A DNA stretch of 34,264 nucleotides from Sulfuritalea sp. (GCA_021738385.1 JAIPCF010000023.1:1-34264); one strand, 5' to 3'. Numbered from the stretch's first letter, positions 1 through 9,800 are shown. Numbers and translations: made by a program. The notes: a model not told the origin generated them from the letters alone.

Positions 1-1433
1 ACATCCTTGGCGCGATCGATGATCTTGAGATGGCCATCTTCATCGAAAAAGCCTGCGTCACCGGTATGGAACCAGCCTTCGGCATCAATCACCTCGGCCG
101 TTGCGTCTGGACGCTTGTAGTATTCCTTGAGCAGCAGTTTGCCGCGCACCAGCACCTCGCCGCCGTCGGATATCTTGACCTCAACGCCCGGCGCCGGCTT
201 GCCTACACTATCGAACTTGATCTCTCGATCCGGCTGCAGACAAACCGCTGCGCAGGTCTCTGTGGCACCATAAAGCTGCTTGAGATTGACCCCGATGGAG
301 CGATAAAAACGGAACAAATCCGGACCAATCGCCGCACCGGCGGTATAAGCGACGCGGATTCGGCTCATGCCCAGCACGTTGCGCAGCGGGCCATAGACAA
401 GTATGTTGCCCAGCGCATACAGCAGTCGGTCAGTCGCGGGGACACTGGACTTGCCGTCCAGAATGTCCGACCCGCAACGTTTGGCCACGCTCATGAAGTA
501 ATGAAACATTCCGCGCTTCAGTGAACCGGCATCCTCCATGCGAATCATCACCGTGGTGAGCAGGTTTTCAAAAACTCGCGGAGGGGCAAAGTAGTAAGTT
601 GGCCCGATCTCGCGCAGATCGGTCATCACCGTGTCACCCGATTCGGGACAATTGATAGTAAAGCCGGCGACCAAAGCCTGTGCGTAGGAGAACAGGTGAT
701 CCCCCACCCATGCCATCGGCAGGTAGGAAAGAATGTCTTCCTGCTCGGTGAGGTGGTCGAAGTCGACACCGCTGGTGGCTGCAGCGATAAAAGTCTCGTG
801 AGTCTGGCAAACGCCTTTGGGCCTGCCGGTGGTGCCTGAGGTGTAGAGCATTACTGCGACGTCTTCAGCGCTGCCCAGAGCCACTTCCGTTGGAATGAAG
901 TCAGGCTGATTCTTGTCATGGATCTTGCCCATGGCGACCACTTCGTCCAGCCCCTGCAGCCAGGTCTGGGTGTAATGACGCATGCCGCGCGAATCGTCAT
1001 ACAGAATGTGTTGCAAGCTCGGACACTGCTCCTTGATTTCAAGCAGCTTGTCGACCTGCTCCTGATCTTCAACAATGGCAAATCGAATTTCACCATCGGT
1101 CAGGACAAAAACCATTTCGGCCGACACGGCATCCTGATACATCGGCACCGGCACGCCACCCAGCATTTGCGCTGCGCACATCGCCCAATACAAGCGGGGA
1201 CGGTTGTCGCCAACGATGGCCAGGTTGTCGCCGCGCTTGAAGCCCAGTTCGGCCAGGCCGCAGGCGATCGCACGAACTTCCTCTGCTACCTGAGTCCAGT
1301 TCCAGGTCTGCCAGATACCAAGGTATTTCTCGCGCGTCGCCGGGCGATCGCCACGCGTTGCTGCGTGATTGAGCAACAGACGGGGAAACGTATCCAGCGG
1401 GCCAGAAGCCCGCTCCGATTGAGATACAGCCAT
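1..1433 (-). CDS. Long-chain acyl-CoA synthetase (AMP-forming), 3' end outside window
   Basis: ANL-superfamily ligase that would activate a fatty or aromatic acid to its CoA thioester through an acyl-AMP. I translated the reverse strand from the ATG at 1433-1431, which has a strong GGAGGAGAG ribosome site seven bases upstream (1441-1449). About 477 codons are present. The P-loop-like motif YTSGTTGRPKG lies at residues 197-207 and the adenylate-binding motif YGATE at 388-392, followed by a TGD motif. The frame is still open at base 1 after a sequence ending RAKD, so the C-terminal lid domain with its catalytic lysine lies outside the window. Overall style resembles FadD15/FAA1-type synthetases of roughly 600 residues. 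It is divergent from the Crp/Fnr gene. Substrate is unknown; long-chain specificity is inferred from family resemblance only. Confidence 0.9.
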   Translation of the reverse strand, partial: MAVSQSERASGPLDTFPRLLLNHAATRGDRPATREKYLGIWQTWNWTQVAEEVRAIACGLAELGFKRGDNLAIVGDNRPRLYWAMCAAQMLGGVPVPMYQDAVSAEMVFVLTDGEIRFAIVEDQEQVDKLLEIKEQCPSLQHILYDDSRGMRHYTQTWLQGLDEVVAMGKIHDKNQPDFIPTEVALGSAEDVAVMLYTSGTTGRPKGVCQTHETFIAAATSGVDFDHLTEQEDILSYLPMAWVGDHLFSYAQALVAGFTINCPESGDTVMTDLREIGPTYYFAPPRVFENLLTTVMIRMEDAGSLKRGMFHYFMSVAKRCGSDILDGKSSVPATDRLLYALGNILVYGPLRNVLGMSRIRVAYTAGAAIGPDLFRFYRSIGVNLKQLYGATETCAAVCLQPDREIKFDSVGKPAPGVEVKISDGGEVLVRGKLLLKEYYKRPDATAEVIDAEGWFHTGDAGFFDEDGHLKIIDRAKD

Positions 1434-1613
1434 GCGTTTTCTCTCCTCCAGCGCAACCATCGTGGACTCGCTGTTATCGCGATTTGTCCGCAACGGGATG
1501 TCCTGCCTATGCCTATTTGGGCTTCACCTGCCAGAACCAAACCCATGACAGGGAAGCATCCGGAACCCCGCCACACACTCAATACTAAGCGAAAGCAGGT
1601 AAAACGTTCCATC

Positions 1614-1669
1614 ACTCGGATCGAGTTTAAGCCAATCACCTGCCTATAATTGTCGCGTGACTGACAATT
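1614..1669 (+). promoter_or_regulatory. Crp/Fnr-type palindrome with -10-like box at the regulator start
   Basis: A perfect inverted repeat AATTGTC-N8-GACAATT (1648-1669, 22 bp) overlaps a TATAAT hexamer (1645-1650) and the GTG start of the Crp/Fnr gene at 1657. The inner part is TGTCG-N6-TGACA, whose complement matches the TGTCA-N6-CGACA pattern I recall for the CO sensor CooA. A smaller palindrome ACTCG-GAT-CGAGT lies at 1614-1626. Placement suggests autorepression; the divergent ligase could share the control. Binding is inferred. Confidence 0.5.
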
Positions 1670-2355
1670 GCCCAAAAACCGAAATCTCGCTGGACCAGAT
1701 GCTGCATCGCACAAGCTGGGCGCAGTCACTATCCGCTGAGCATTTCGATCGGGCCTGCGAAGGTACTAGCGAAAAACAAATCCCTGCCGGCGGATATGTC
1801 TGTCGCAAGGGCGAGCCGGTCACGCATTGGCATGGTGTGATCGAAGGCCTGGCCAAGATGTCCAGCGACTGGGTCACCGGCAAAACCGCCAGCTTTACTG
1901 GCATCGCGGCCGGCGGCTGGTTTGGCGAAGGCTCCATGCTCAAAACCGAAGTGCGTCGCTATGACGTGATCGCCTTGCGCGATACGCGCGTAGCCTGCAT
2001 GCGACGCGATACCTTTCATTGGCTGCTGGACAACAGCATCGCCTTCAACCGCTTCATCATCACCCAGATCAACGAAAGACTGGGCCTGTTCATCGGCCTA
2101 CTGGAATCCGAGCGGCTGCTTGATGTCGATGCCCGCGTCGCGCGCACCATGGCCGCCCTGTTCCATCCGGTGCTGCACCCTGGAATGGAATCTCGCGTCG
2201 CAATTTCGCAAGAAGAAATCGGCTATCTGGCAGGTGTCTCCCGTCAGCGCGTCAATAAGGCACTGAGGTCTCTGGAAGATGCCGGCTTTCTCACCACCGA
2301 ATACGGCGGTATCACCGTACTTGATCTGGACGGCCTGCGCAGCTTCGGCGGATAG
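1657..2355 (+). CDS. Crp/Fnr family transcriptional regulator
   Basis: A 232-residue regulator. The N-terminal part (about 20-140) fits a cyclic-nucleotide-binding-like beta-roll, with the stretches PAGGYVCRKGEP and AGGWFGEGSML. The C-terminal winged helix (about 185-225) contains ISQEEIGYLAGVSRQRVNKA, typical of the HTH_Crp recognition helix. No cysteine cluster of the FNR iron-sulphur type is visible, so oxygen sensing by that route is unlikely; the effector is unknown. The GTG at 1657 has no clear ribosome site and sits inside a palindrome next to TATAAT, so the message may be nearly leaderless. ATG at 1699 is the alternative start and would leave the palindrome upstream. It is divergent from the acyl-CoA ligase and may control it. 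Confidence 0.88.
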   Translation: MTDNCPKTEISLDQMLHRTSWAQSLSAEHFDRACEGTSEKQIPAGGYVCRKGEPVTHWHGVIEGLAKMSSDWVTGKTASFTGIAAGGWFGEGSMLKTEVRRYDVIALRDTRVACMRRDTFHWLLDNSIAFNRFIITQINERLGLFIGLLESERLLDVDARVARTMAALFHPVLHPGMESRVAISQEEIGYLAGVSRQRVNKALRSLEDAGFLTTEYGGITVLDLDGLRSFGG

Positions 2356-2387
2356 GCGGCTCATTCCCCGAGTAAGACCCAATTCGC

Positions 2388-2473
2388 TTACCACGGCGAC
2401 ACGGCGACACGGCGAAAAACATGATTGAACCCTTGTTTTGTCTTACGCCGTGTCGCCGTGCACGCCGTGGTAA
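2388..2473. repeat. Long imperfect hairpin between convergent genes
   Basis: Arms 2388-2414 and 2446-2473 are near-perfect reverse complements around a 31-base loop. Each arm begins with TTACCACGGCG and is built of CACGGCGA-type iterations. It lies between the ends of the Crp/Fnr and hbd genes, so it may stop transcription from both sides. The internal iteration and size suggest a dispersed palindromic element rather than a simple terminator, although only one copy is present here. Confidence 0.7.
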
Positions 2474-2491
2474 ATGCCCTTTCGCTGCGCT

Positions 2492-3340
2492 TCAGTACTG
2501 ATAAAAACCGCGCCCGCTCTTGCGCCCAAGGTATCCGGCCGCAACCATTTCCTTGAGCAGCGGTGCCGGCCGATACTTCGAATCGTCAAACCCTTCGTAG
2601 AATACTTTCATCACCGCCAGCATCGTATCCAGGCCGATCATGTCGGCCAGCGCCAATGGGCCGATAGGATGATTGCAGCCCAGTTTCATCCCGGCATCGA
2701 TCTCTTCTGCCGTCGCCAAGCCTTCGGCCAGTACAAAAATCGCTTCGTTGATCATCGGGCACAAAATGCGGTTCACCACAAAGCCGGGGTTGTTCTTCAC
2801 TGTGATCGGCGTCTTGCCTAGCGCCTTTGCCAGCGCCTCCACCTTGGCGTGAGTCGCGTCCGAAGTCTGCAGCCCGCGAATCAGTTCAACCAGCGCCATC
2901 ATCGGTACCGGGTTGAAGAAATGCATGCCGATAAACTTGTCTGCGCGCCCCGTCGCGGCGGCCAACTGGGTAATCGAAATCGACGAGGTGTTGCTGGCGA
3001 TAATGGTATCCGCGGCAATGACCGCCTCGGCTTCCTTGAGAATCTTCAGCTTCAGACCTTCGTTTTCGGTCGCTGCCTCGATCACGATGTCGACATTTTT
3101 CAAGTCGGCCATCTGTGTTGTCGGCTTGATGCGCGCCATTGCCGCCGTCTTCTGCTCGGCCGACATTTTTTCTTTCTTGACCAATCGATCCAGGCTCTTG
3201 GAAACCATGTCGACGCCTTTTTGCACCGCTGCCTCGTTGATGTCCAGCATCACCGAATCGATGCCCACCACCGCGCACGCCTGCGCAATGCCATTGCCCA
3301 TGGTGCCGGCACCAATGATGCCTACTGTCTTGATGCTCAT
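2492..3340 (-). CDS. hbd: 3-hydroxybutyryl-CoA dehydrogenase
   Basis: NAD(P)-dependent oxidation or reduction at the 3-hydroxyacyl-CoA stage of butyrate and fatty-acid metabolism; cytoplasmic. The 282-residue protein has the usual length of the stand-alone family. The Rossmann motif GIIGAGTMGNGIAQ is at residues 7-20. The catalytic His-Glu pair is H140 (in GMHFFNPVP) and E152 (in ALVELI), with SNTSS near 116-120 and the hinge NNPGFVVNRI after residue 180. The C-terminal domain ends GYLGRKSGRGFYQY, as expected. The ATG at 3340 is preceded by AAGGAG at good spacing. It converges on the Crp/Fnr gene across the long hairpin. PaaH/HbdA-like enzymes of aromatic degradation share this fold, so the pathway is not fixed by sequence alone. 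Confidence 0.95.
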   Translation of the reverse strand: MSIKTVGIIGAGTMGNGIAQACAVVGIDSVMLDINEAAVQKGVDMVSKSLDRLVKKEKMSAEQKTAAMARIKPTTQMADLKNVDIVIEAATENEGLKLKILKEAEAVIAADTIIASNTSSISITQLAAATGRADKFIGMHFFNPVPMMALVELIRGLQTSDATHAKVEALAKALGKTPITVKNNPGFVVNRILCPMINEAIFVLAEGLATAEEIDAGMKLGCNHPIGPLALADMIGLDTMLAVMKVFYEGFDDSKYRPAPLLKEMVAAGYLGRKSGRGFYQY

Positions 3341-3530
3341 TTGATTCTCCTTGCTTGGCTAGAAATGATGCAGTGCATTATCGCCGACTTCGCTGCCTGC
3401 CACACGTTTCGTTGACACCGGCGCCTCTATCGCTTTGGTCATATCGAGCCAGTTCTACGTTGCAATTTTCATGTTGCCGACCCGTCCAAAATGGTGGAAT
3501 ATTTCCCTCTCGCATACACGGGAGGCCCCT

Positions 3531-3950
3531 TTGACCCAAGTCGCCGTCGGTACAAACCTCTCCCTCTCCGTCGATCCTCGACCCTTCTTCGTTGCGACCG
3601 GCATCGAAGTCGATCCGAACCAGATCTACAGTTTTTCTGCCCAAGGTAAATGGAAAGACTGGTTCCGTGTCGTAGGCCCGGAAGGATGGAAGCTGTGGCC
3701 GCTACACTTGCGCAACCGGGTCCCGCGAGCCGCGTTCTTCTGTCTCTGTGGTTGCGTGGGCGACGATGATCGCAACGCGTTTGCCATTGGCGCCTGCCGC
3801 GAATGGCGCGTCCCGGAGACCATTGCCGGTCTACCCGATAAACAACTCTATCTCTTCGCCAACGACTGGCGCGGCCGCTATGGCAACAACCATGCACTAC
3901 CCCCGGAGCAAGGAGGCCCACTGAATGTGAGCATCATCCGACTCGCCTGA
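3531..3950 (+). CDS. LecA (PA-IL)-like small protein
   Basis: Small protein of 139 residues whose second half resembles the galactose-binding lectin LecA/PA-IL. The segment LYLFANDWRGRYGNN near the C-terminus corresponds to LecA's calcium and sugar loop (ND-x-PGTYGNN), and the stretch CGCVGDDDRNAFAIG corresponds to its central strand. An N-terminal VDPNQIYSFSAQGKW matches the first strands. I chose the TTG at 3531 because GGGAGG (3520-3525) sits five bases upstream; an ATG at 3435 in the same frame would add 32 atypical residues. No signal peptide is visible, as in LecA. It lies 80 bp upstream of the subtilase gene and is probably co-transcribed. Sugar binding is a family inference; the fold match is by eye. 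Confidence 0.7.
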   Translation: MTQVAVGTNLSLSVDPRPFFVATGIEVDPNQIYSFSAQGKWKDWFRVVGPEGWKLWPLHLRNRVPRAAFFCLCGCVGDDDRNAFAIGACREWRVPETIAGLPDKQLYLFANDWRGRYGNNHALPPEQGGPLNVSIIRLA

Positions 3951-4030
3951 AATACCGCCCGCAACGCACTGAACAAAGCACTCATCGAAGACTGCCGATC
4001 AGTGCACCCTATCTTTCGAAAGGAGTCCAA

Positions 4031-5482
4031 ATGTCTGGAGATCTGGCAACACCGGAAGTTCTCATTATCCGACTGGCTGACGGCGATACACCAGCAGCTC
4101 TTCAGGCCCGCATCGAGGTGCAGGTCGGAGCCGCGAACGGGGAACTTTTTTCGTGGATCGATGCCCGGTGGTGCTATCTCTCCGGCGGCCATGAAGCTCT
4201 CCTGAAATCACTCAGTGCAGGAATAACCATCGAGGCGCTATGCGCTGCAGCCGGTGCGGCGGAACTGCTTAGAGTGCCGCTGGCAGAGCTGGAATCACGT
4301 CTGGCACGCCGTGCCACCAAAGCCGACTTTTTGCGCGACGCTGGCGCAGCAGGTATTGCGCCGCCGGGCGTGGTCGGCAAACTTGTATCAGCCGATGGTC
4401 GGCAGGTGGAACTGGATTGGCAAATCACGGTAACCGGTATCAACGCCGCCTGGGACCTGTTTGACTCGACGCCCGGCGTACTCCCATGGCGTGAAATTCG
4501 TGTGGGTCACATCGACACGGGCTGTACTCGCAGTCCCATGCTCGGGTTTCATGGAAGTAGCAGCGACTACGTGCGCCACGAGTTGGGAAAGAATCTCTTC
4601 AGCGGATTCCTGCCACCTCCCAACCTGGACGTACCCAGTTACGACCCGCCTGAAGAAATCGGACCCTTTGACAATCTGACCGGCGGCAATGGCGGTCACG
4701 GTACCCGCACTTCGTCCGTTCTCGCCGGGTTCTACGATGCCCCGGATCACTCCAAACCACCCTTCTATGGCGCTGCGCCAGGAGCCTGCGTGATCCCTTA
4801 TCGCGTCACCAACTCCATCCTGATCGATCATGTTCAGCGCCTGATGGTGCTGGCCATCGACGACGCCATTGCCAGGCAATGCCGCGTCATCAGCATGAGT
4901 CTGGGCGGCATCGTTCGATACAGCCGACTGGCAGATGCCATCGATCGCGCCTACGATGCCGGCGTGATTGTCTGTGCCGCGGCAGGCAACGTAATCGAAG
5001 AAGTGACCTATCCCGGACGCTACAACCGAGTCATCACGGTCGGCGGGGTCAGTCCGGTGGGTACGGCCGGCTTCAAGCCCTGGGATGGCGCCTCGCGAGG
5101 CGAATACGTCGACATCTGCGGGCCGGCCAGCGACATTCGGCGAGCCAGTGTCGAACGACGTAACGGCGAGTTGGACTTCTTCATAGCGTCCGGTGGCAAC
5201 GGTACTTCGTATGCCACGGCGCTATGTGCCGGCATCGCTGCGTTATGGTTAGCCAAGCGCCGCGAAGAACTCACCGCCAACTACGGCGAACCCGGCTGGC
5301 GCTGGCCGGCGGCTTTCAAACGCTTGCTCAAGGAAAGCGCGGAATGTCCGGCGGGATGGGACACGACAAACTGGGGACGCGGGCTCTATCGCGCCGACAG
5401 ATTGCTCGCTGCAGCCCTGCCTGCAGTCAATAGTCTGCACAAAGAGGCTGGGGCGATGGCGCCTTTTGATCCGCTCGCCTGA
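4031..5482 (+). CDS. S8 family (subtilisin-like) serine peptidase
   Basis: A 483-residue protease. The catalytic triad is complete: D162 in GHIDTG, H223 in NGGHGTRTSSVLAG and S393 in GNGTSYATALCAG, with oxyanion asparagine N320 in CAAAGN. About 125 residues precede the peptidase domain; this part is helical-looking, could act as a propeptide or binding domain, and I do not recognise it. There is no signal peptide or transmembrane segment, so export by Sec is not supported. AAAGGAG a few bases before the ATG gives a good start. It follows the LecA-like gene and ends at a strong intrinsic terminator, so the two form a likely two-gene unit. The substrate is unknown. Confidence 0.92.
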   Translation: MSGDLATPEVLIIRLADGDTPAALQARIEVQVGAANGELFSWIDARWCYLSGGHEALLKSLSAGITIEALCAAAGAAELLRVPLAELESRLARRATKADFLRDAGAAGIAPPGVVGKLVSADGRQVELDWQITVTGINAAWDLFDSTPGVLPWREIRVGHIDTGCTRSPMLGFHGSSSDYVRHELGKNLFSGFLPPPNLDVPSYDPPEEIGPFDNLTGGNGGHGTRTSSVLAGFYDAPDHSKPPFYGAAPGACVIPYRVTNSILIDHVQRLMVLAIDDAIARQCRVISMSLGGIVRYSRLADAIDRAYDAGVIVCAAAGNVIEEVTYPGRYNRVITVGGVSPVGTAGFKPWDGASRGEYVDICGPASDIRRASVERRNGELDFFIASGGNGTSYATALCAGIAALWLAKRREELTANYGEPGWRWPAAFKRLLKESAECPAGWDTTNWGRGLYRADRLLAAALPAVNSLHKEAGAMAPFDPLA

Positions 5483-5507
5483 GCCTTACCGCATCGGGCT
5501 GACTACA

Positions 5508-5544
5508 GCGCTGGTGAGCGCCATTTCACCAGCGCCGACTTTTT
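5508..5544 (+). terminator. Intrinsic terminator after the subtilase gene
   Basis: Perfect 10-bp stem GCGCTGGTGA (5508-5517) / TCACCAGCGC (5526-5535), 8-base loop, then CGAC and five T (5540-5544). The right arm plus T-run is also a member of the short repeat family seen elsewhere in the window. Confidence 0.85.
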
Positions 5545-5645
5545 GCTTTCGCCATTCCGCACCGCAACGCCCGGCCTGCGATCGCTGGCCGGGCGCCGGC
5601 TGTTTGGCCGCAACTTTCGGGGTGCGAAGTTGAGCGGGAAGGGTC

Positions 5646-6737
5646 ATGATTCGATGCATGGCAAAACTTGACGACAAATTCTGCTGGCTAGCTGTTGTGG
5701 CTCGGGACAAAACCGCCGACGGGCAATTCTTCTACGCGGTGAAGACCACGGGGATTTTCTGCCGTCCCTCATGCTCCGCGCGGCGACCCTTGCGCAAGAA
5801 CGTCACCTACTTTGCAACCGCGCGCGAGGCCGAAATGGCGGGGTTTCGTCCCTGCCTGCGTTGTCGGCCGCTGGCCGCGGTCGGAACGGATGTGGCGACC
5901 GCAACAATGATCGACCTGTCGCAGTATCTGGAAGCGCATGCCGACGAGCCAATTTCGCTCGCCCAACTCGCCCAGCGCGCCGGGTTCAGCCCCTTTCATC
6001 TGCAGCGCAGTTTCAAGGCCGTGATCGGTGTCTCGCCCAAGGAATTTCAAACCGCGGCACGACTGAAGCGACTGAAAAAAAGCCTGCGCGCGGGCGACGC
6101 GATTACCGGCGCGGTGTTTGATGCCGGGTTTGGTTCGACCAGTCGCGTCTATGAACATGTCGATGGCCGTCTGGGCATGACGCCTTCGGCCTATCGCGCC
6201 GGCGGTGCGGGAGAAACCGTTTCCTATGCGTGCCGGAAAACGGCGTTGGGCCTGATCATGATGGCTGGCACCGAGCGCGGAGTGTGCTTCGTGCAATTCG
6301 GTGATAGCGAAACCGGGCTGCTCGATCAACTCAAACGCGAATACCCTCGGGCGACAGTGCTCGCCTCGTCCACCGAGGTGTCGCCCCTTCTGGACGCATG
6401 GATCGCTGCGCTGGATGAGCATGTCAGCGCGGGAGGGCCCCAACCGAGCTTGCCGCTGGAATTGCGCGGCACGGCGTTTCAGATCCGGGTATGGCGATTC
6501 CTGATGCGTATCGGGGAAGGCGAAGTAATGAACTATACCGATGTTGCCAAGGGCATCGGCCAACCGAAAGCCGCACGTGCCGCCGCTTCGGCGATTGCTG
6601 CCAACCGCATCGCGATACTTGTTCCCTGCCATCGAGTACTGCGCGGTGATGGCAGCCTGGGAGGCTACCGCTGGGGCGTCGATCGCAAACGCGCACTCAT
6701 CGATACGGAACGCCGCCGCCGCGTGGAAAAGCCATAG
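5646..6737 (+). CDS. ada: Bifunctional Ada: DNA methyltransferase and transcription activator
   Basis: Adaptive-response protein that moves methyl groups from DNA phosphotriesters and O6-methylguanine onto its own cysteines and then activates repair genes. At 363 residues it matches full-length Ada (E. coli 354). The N-terminal zinc domain has C39, C43, C70 and C73 (FCRPSC and RPCLRC), with C39 the expected methyl acceptor. An AraC-type helix-turn-helix spans about 95-185 (LAQLAQRAGFSPFHLQRSF). The C-terminal methyltransferase domain carries the active PCHR motif at 327-330 (C328). GGGAAGGG lies just upstream of the ATG at 5646; a second ATG at 5658 is possible. No alkB or alkA follows; the next gene is convergent icmF. 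Confidence 0.96.
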   Translation: MIRCMAKLDDKFCWLAVVARDKTADGQFFYAVKTTGIFCRPSCSARRPLRKNVTYFATAREAEMAGFRPCLRCRPLAAVGTDVATATMIDLSQYLEAHADEPISLAQLAQRAGFSPFHLQRSFKAVIGVSPKEFQTAARLKRLKKSLRAGDAITGAVFDAGFGSTSRVYEHVDGRLGMTPSAYRAGGAGETVSYACRKTALGLIMMAGTERGVCFVQFGDSETGLLDQLKREYPRATVLASSTEVSPLLDAWIAALDEHVSAGGPQPSLPLELRGTAFQIRVWRFLMRIGEGEVMNYTDVAKGIGQPKAARAAASAIAANRIAILVPCHRVLRGDGSLGGYRWGVDRKRALIDTERRRRVEKP

Positions 6738-6835
6738 GGAAGCGCTGACCAAGTTGCATTCCGTCATTCCGGCGGCGCTACATGCCTTGGATTCCGCTGC
6801 GCAGGGTGGCCCAAGCGCGAATTAGGCTACTTGCC

Positions 6836-6858
6836 GCCGTATCACCATCGCCGAGTTT
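6836..6858. repeat. Short dispersed repeat abutting the icmF stop codon
   Basis: The 23 bases here match the consensus GCCGTNTCACCAKCGCCGA followed by T's, and touch the stop codon of icmF (6859-6861). The same motif occurs at 25087-25110, in the 5508-5544 terminator, in reverse at 22398 and 22512, and as the unit of the array at 34004-34264. Confidence 0.6.
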
Positions 6859-9800
6859 CTACATGCTGCGCCGATACTGCCCGCCGACGTCGTACAAGGC
6901 GTTCGATATCTGGCCCAAAGAACAATGGCGCACCGCCTTCATCATCACCTCGAACACGTTGCGATTGTCGATCACGGCCTGCTTCAACTTGGCCAGACAG
7001 GCATCCGACTGGCCGGCATTGCGTGTCTGGAAATCCTTGAGCCGAACCAGTTGCGATTGCTTTTCGTCTTCGGTCGAGCGCGCCAGTTCGATCTCGCTGG
7101 CGACGCCGGAGCCGTGCGGATTTAGGAAGGTATTGACGCCGATGATGGGATGGGAGCCGTCGTGCTTCTTGTGCTCGTAGTGCATTGACTCTTCCTGGAT
7201 CTTGCCGCGCTGGTAGCCGGTTTCCATGGCGCCGAGCACGCCGCCGCGCGAGGCAATGGCTTCGAACTCCTTGAGCACGGCTTCCTCGACCAGATCGGTC
7301 AGCTCTTCCATGATGAAAGCGCCCTGATTCGGGTTCTCGTTTTTCGCTACGCCCCACTCACGATTAATGATGAGCTGGATGGCCATGGCGCGTCGCACGC
7401 TCTCCTCGGTCGGCGTGGTGATGGCCTCGTCGTAGGCGTTAGTGTGCAGGCTGTTGCAATTGTCGTAGATGGCGATCAGCGCCTGCAGCGTGGTGCGGAT
7501 GTCGTTGAAGTCCATCTCCTGCGCGTGCAGCGAGCGCCCGGAGGTCTGAATGTGGTACTTCAGTTTTTGCGAACGCTCGTTGGCGCCGTAGCGGTTCTTC
7601 ATCGCCACCGCCCAGATGCGGCGCGCGACGCGGCCGATCACCGAGTATTCCGGGTCCATGCCGTTGCTGAAGAAGAAGCTCAGATTGGGCGCGAAGTCGT
7701 CAATGTGCATGCCGCGCGCCAGATAGGTCTCGACGTAGGTGAAGCCGTTGGCCAGGGTGAAGGCCAACTGGCTGATCGGGTTGGCCCCGGCTTCGGCGAT
7801 GTGATAGCCGGAGATCGAGACCGAGTAGAAATTGCGGATCTGGTTGTGCACGAAATATTCGGCAATGTCGCCCATCATTTTCAGCGCGAACTCGGTGCTG
7901 AAAATGCAGGTGTTCTGACCCTGGTCCTCCTTGAGGATGTCGGCCTGCACCGTGCCGCGCACCGACGAGAGCGTCCATTCGCGGATTTTTTCGGCTTCGT
8001 CTTCCGTGGCATCGCGGCCGTTCTGCGTATGGAACTTCTCGATCTGCTGATCGATCGCCGCGTTGAGGAACATGGCGAGGATCATCGGCGCCGGGCCGTT
8101 GATGGTCATCGAGACCGAGGTGGCCGGGTCGCACAGATCGAAGCCCGAGTAGAGCACCTTGAGGTCGTCCAGCGTCGCGATCGAGACCCCGGAATTACCC
8201 ACCTTGCCGTAGATGTCCGGACGTGGATCGGGATCGCAACCATAAAGCGTGACCGAGTCGAAAGCGGTCGACAGACGTTTGGCCGGCATGCCTTCGGAGA
8301 CTTTGAGAAAGCGCTTGTTGGTACGGAAGGCATCGCCTTCGCCGGCAAACATGCGTGTCGGGTCTTCGTTCTCGCGCTTGAAAGCGAACACGCCCGCCGT
8401 GTAGGGGAAGGAACCGGGCACGTTCTCGCGCATGAGGAATTTGAGCAGTTCGCCCTCGTCGTCGAAACGCGGCAACGCCACCTTGCGGATCTTGGTGCCG
8501 GACAAGGTTTCGAACACCAGGCCGGTGCGAATTTCCTTGTCGCGAATCTTCACCACGTACTCGTCGCCGGCGTAGGCTTTTTTCATGTCCGGCCACATTG
8601 CCAGCAGCTTGCGCGCATGGGGCGTGAGCTGGCCGTCTTTCCAGGCAATCAGTTCTTCAAAATCGCTGGCGTTCTTCTTGCACTCGTCGAAAATGGCCTT
8701 GGCGGTTTTCAACGACTGGCGCTCGCGCGCGATGAGCGCCTGCTCGGTGGTGTGCCGGTGGTAACCGCGCAAGGCGTCGGCAATCTCGGCCAGGTAGCGC
8801 ACGCGGTCGGCGGGGACGATGGCTCGCCCGGCGGAGGAATGTTTGACGTTTGTCACCGGCAGGCGATTCTTGCCGAACTTGAGCCCGCGCTCGGCCAGGC
8901 GCGGTGCCAGCGCCTGATACAGCGCGGTGACGCCGTCGTCGTTGAAACGCGCCGCCATGGTGCCAAACACCGGCATGTCTTCGGTTTTTTCGGTGAAGCG
9001 CTCACGATTACGCTGGTATTGCTTGCGCACGTCGCGCAGCGCATCTTCCGCGCCCTTGCGATCGAACTTGTTGATCGCCACGAAATCGGCGAAGTCGAGC
9101 ATGTCGATTTTTTCCAGTTGCGAGGCGGCGCCGAACTCGGGCGTCATCACATACAACGAAACATCGACCAGCGGCACGATGGCCGCATCGCCCTGGCCAA
9201 TGCCCGAGGTTTCGACCACGATCAGATCGAAGCCGGCCACCTTGCAGGCCGCAATCACATCGGGCAGCGCCTTGGAAACTTCACTGCCGGTATCGCGTGT
9301 CGCCAGGGAGCGCATGTAGATATTCGGATGCTGGATTGCGTTCATGCGGATGCGGTCGCCGAGCAGGGCGCCGCCGGTGCGCTTGCGCGACGGGTCGATG
9401 GAGATCACCGCAATTTTTTGGCTGTCGTCCTGATCGAGGCGGAAGCGGCGGATCAGTTCGTCGGTCAACGAGCTCTTGCCTGCGCCGCCGGTACCGGTGA
9501 TGCCCAAAGTCGGCTTTGGCGATACGGTCGCGGCCTTGTCGAGCAACGCCTTCTTCGCCTTCTCTGGCCAGGCTCCGTTTTCCAGTGCGGTGATGATCTG
9601 CGCCAGATTGCGCAGCTTCTGGCTGTGATCCTCAACCTCCAGCGCCTTGATGTCCTGCGGTGCACGCTTGCTGATATCCACGTCGCAACGCGCCACCATG
9701 TCGTTGATCATGCCCTGCAGGCCCATGCTCTGACCATCCTGCACCGAGTAGAGATGCGTCACGCCATAGTCGTGCAACTCCTGCATTTCGGCCGGCACGA

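Noticed and set aside
6765-6800. A second dRS3-type repeat near CGTCATTCCGG
   Set aside because: The arms do not form the ATTCCC-N8-GGGAAT pattern; at best a decayed relative.
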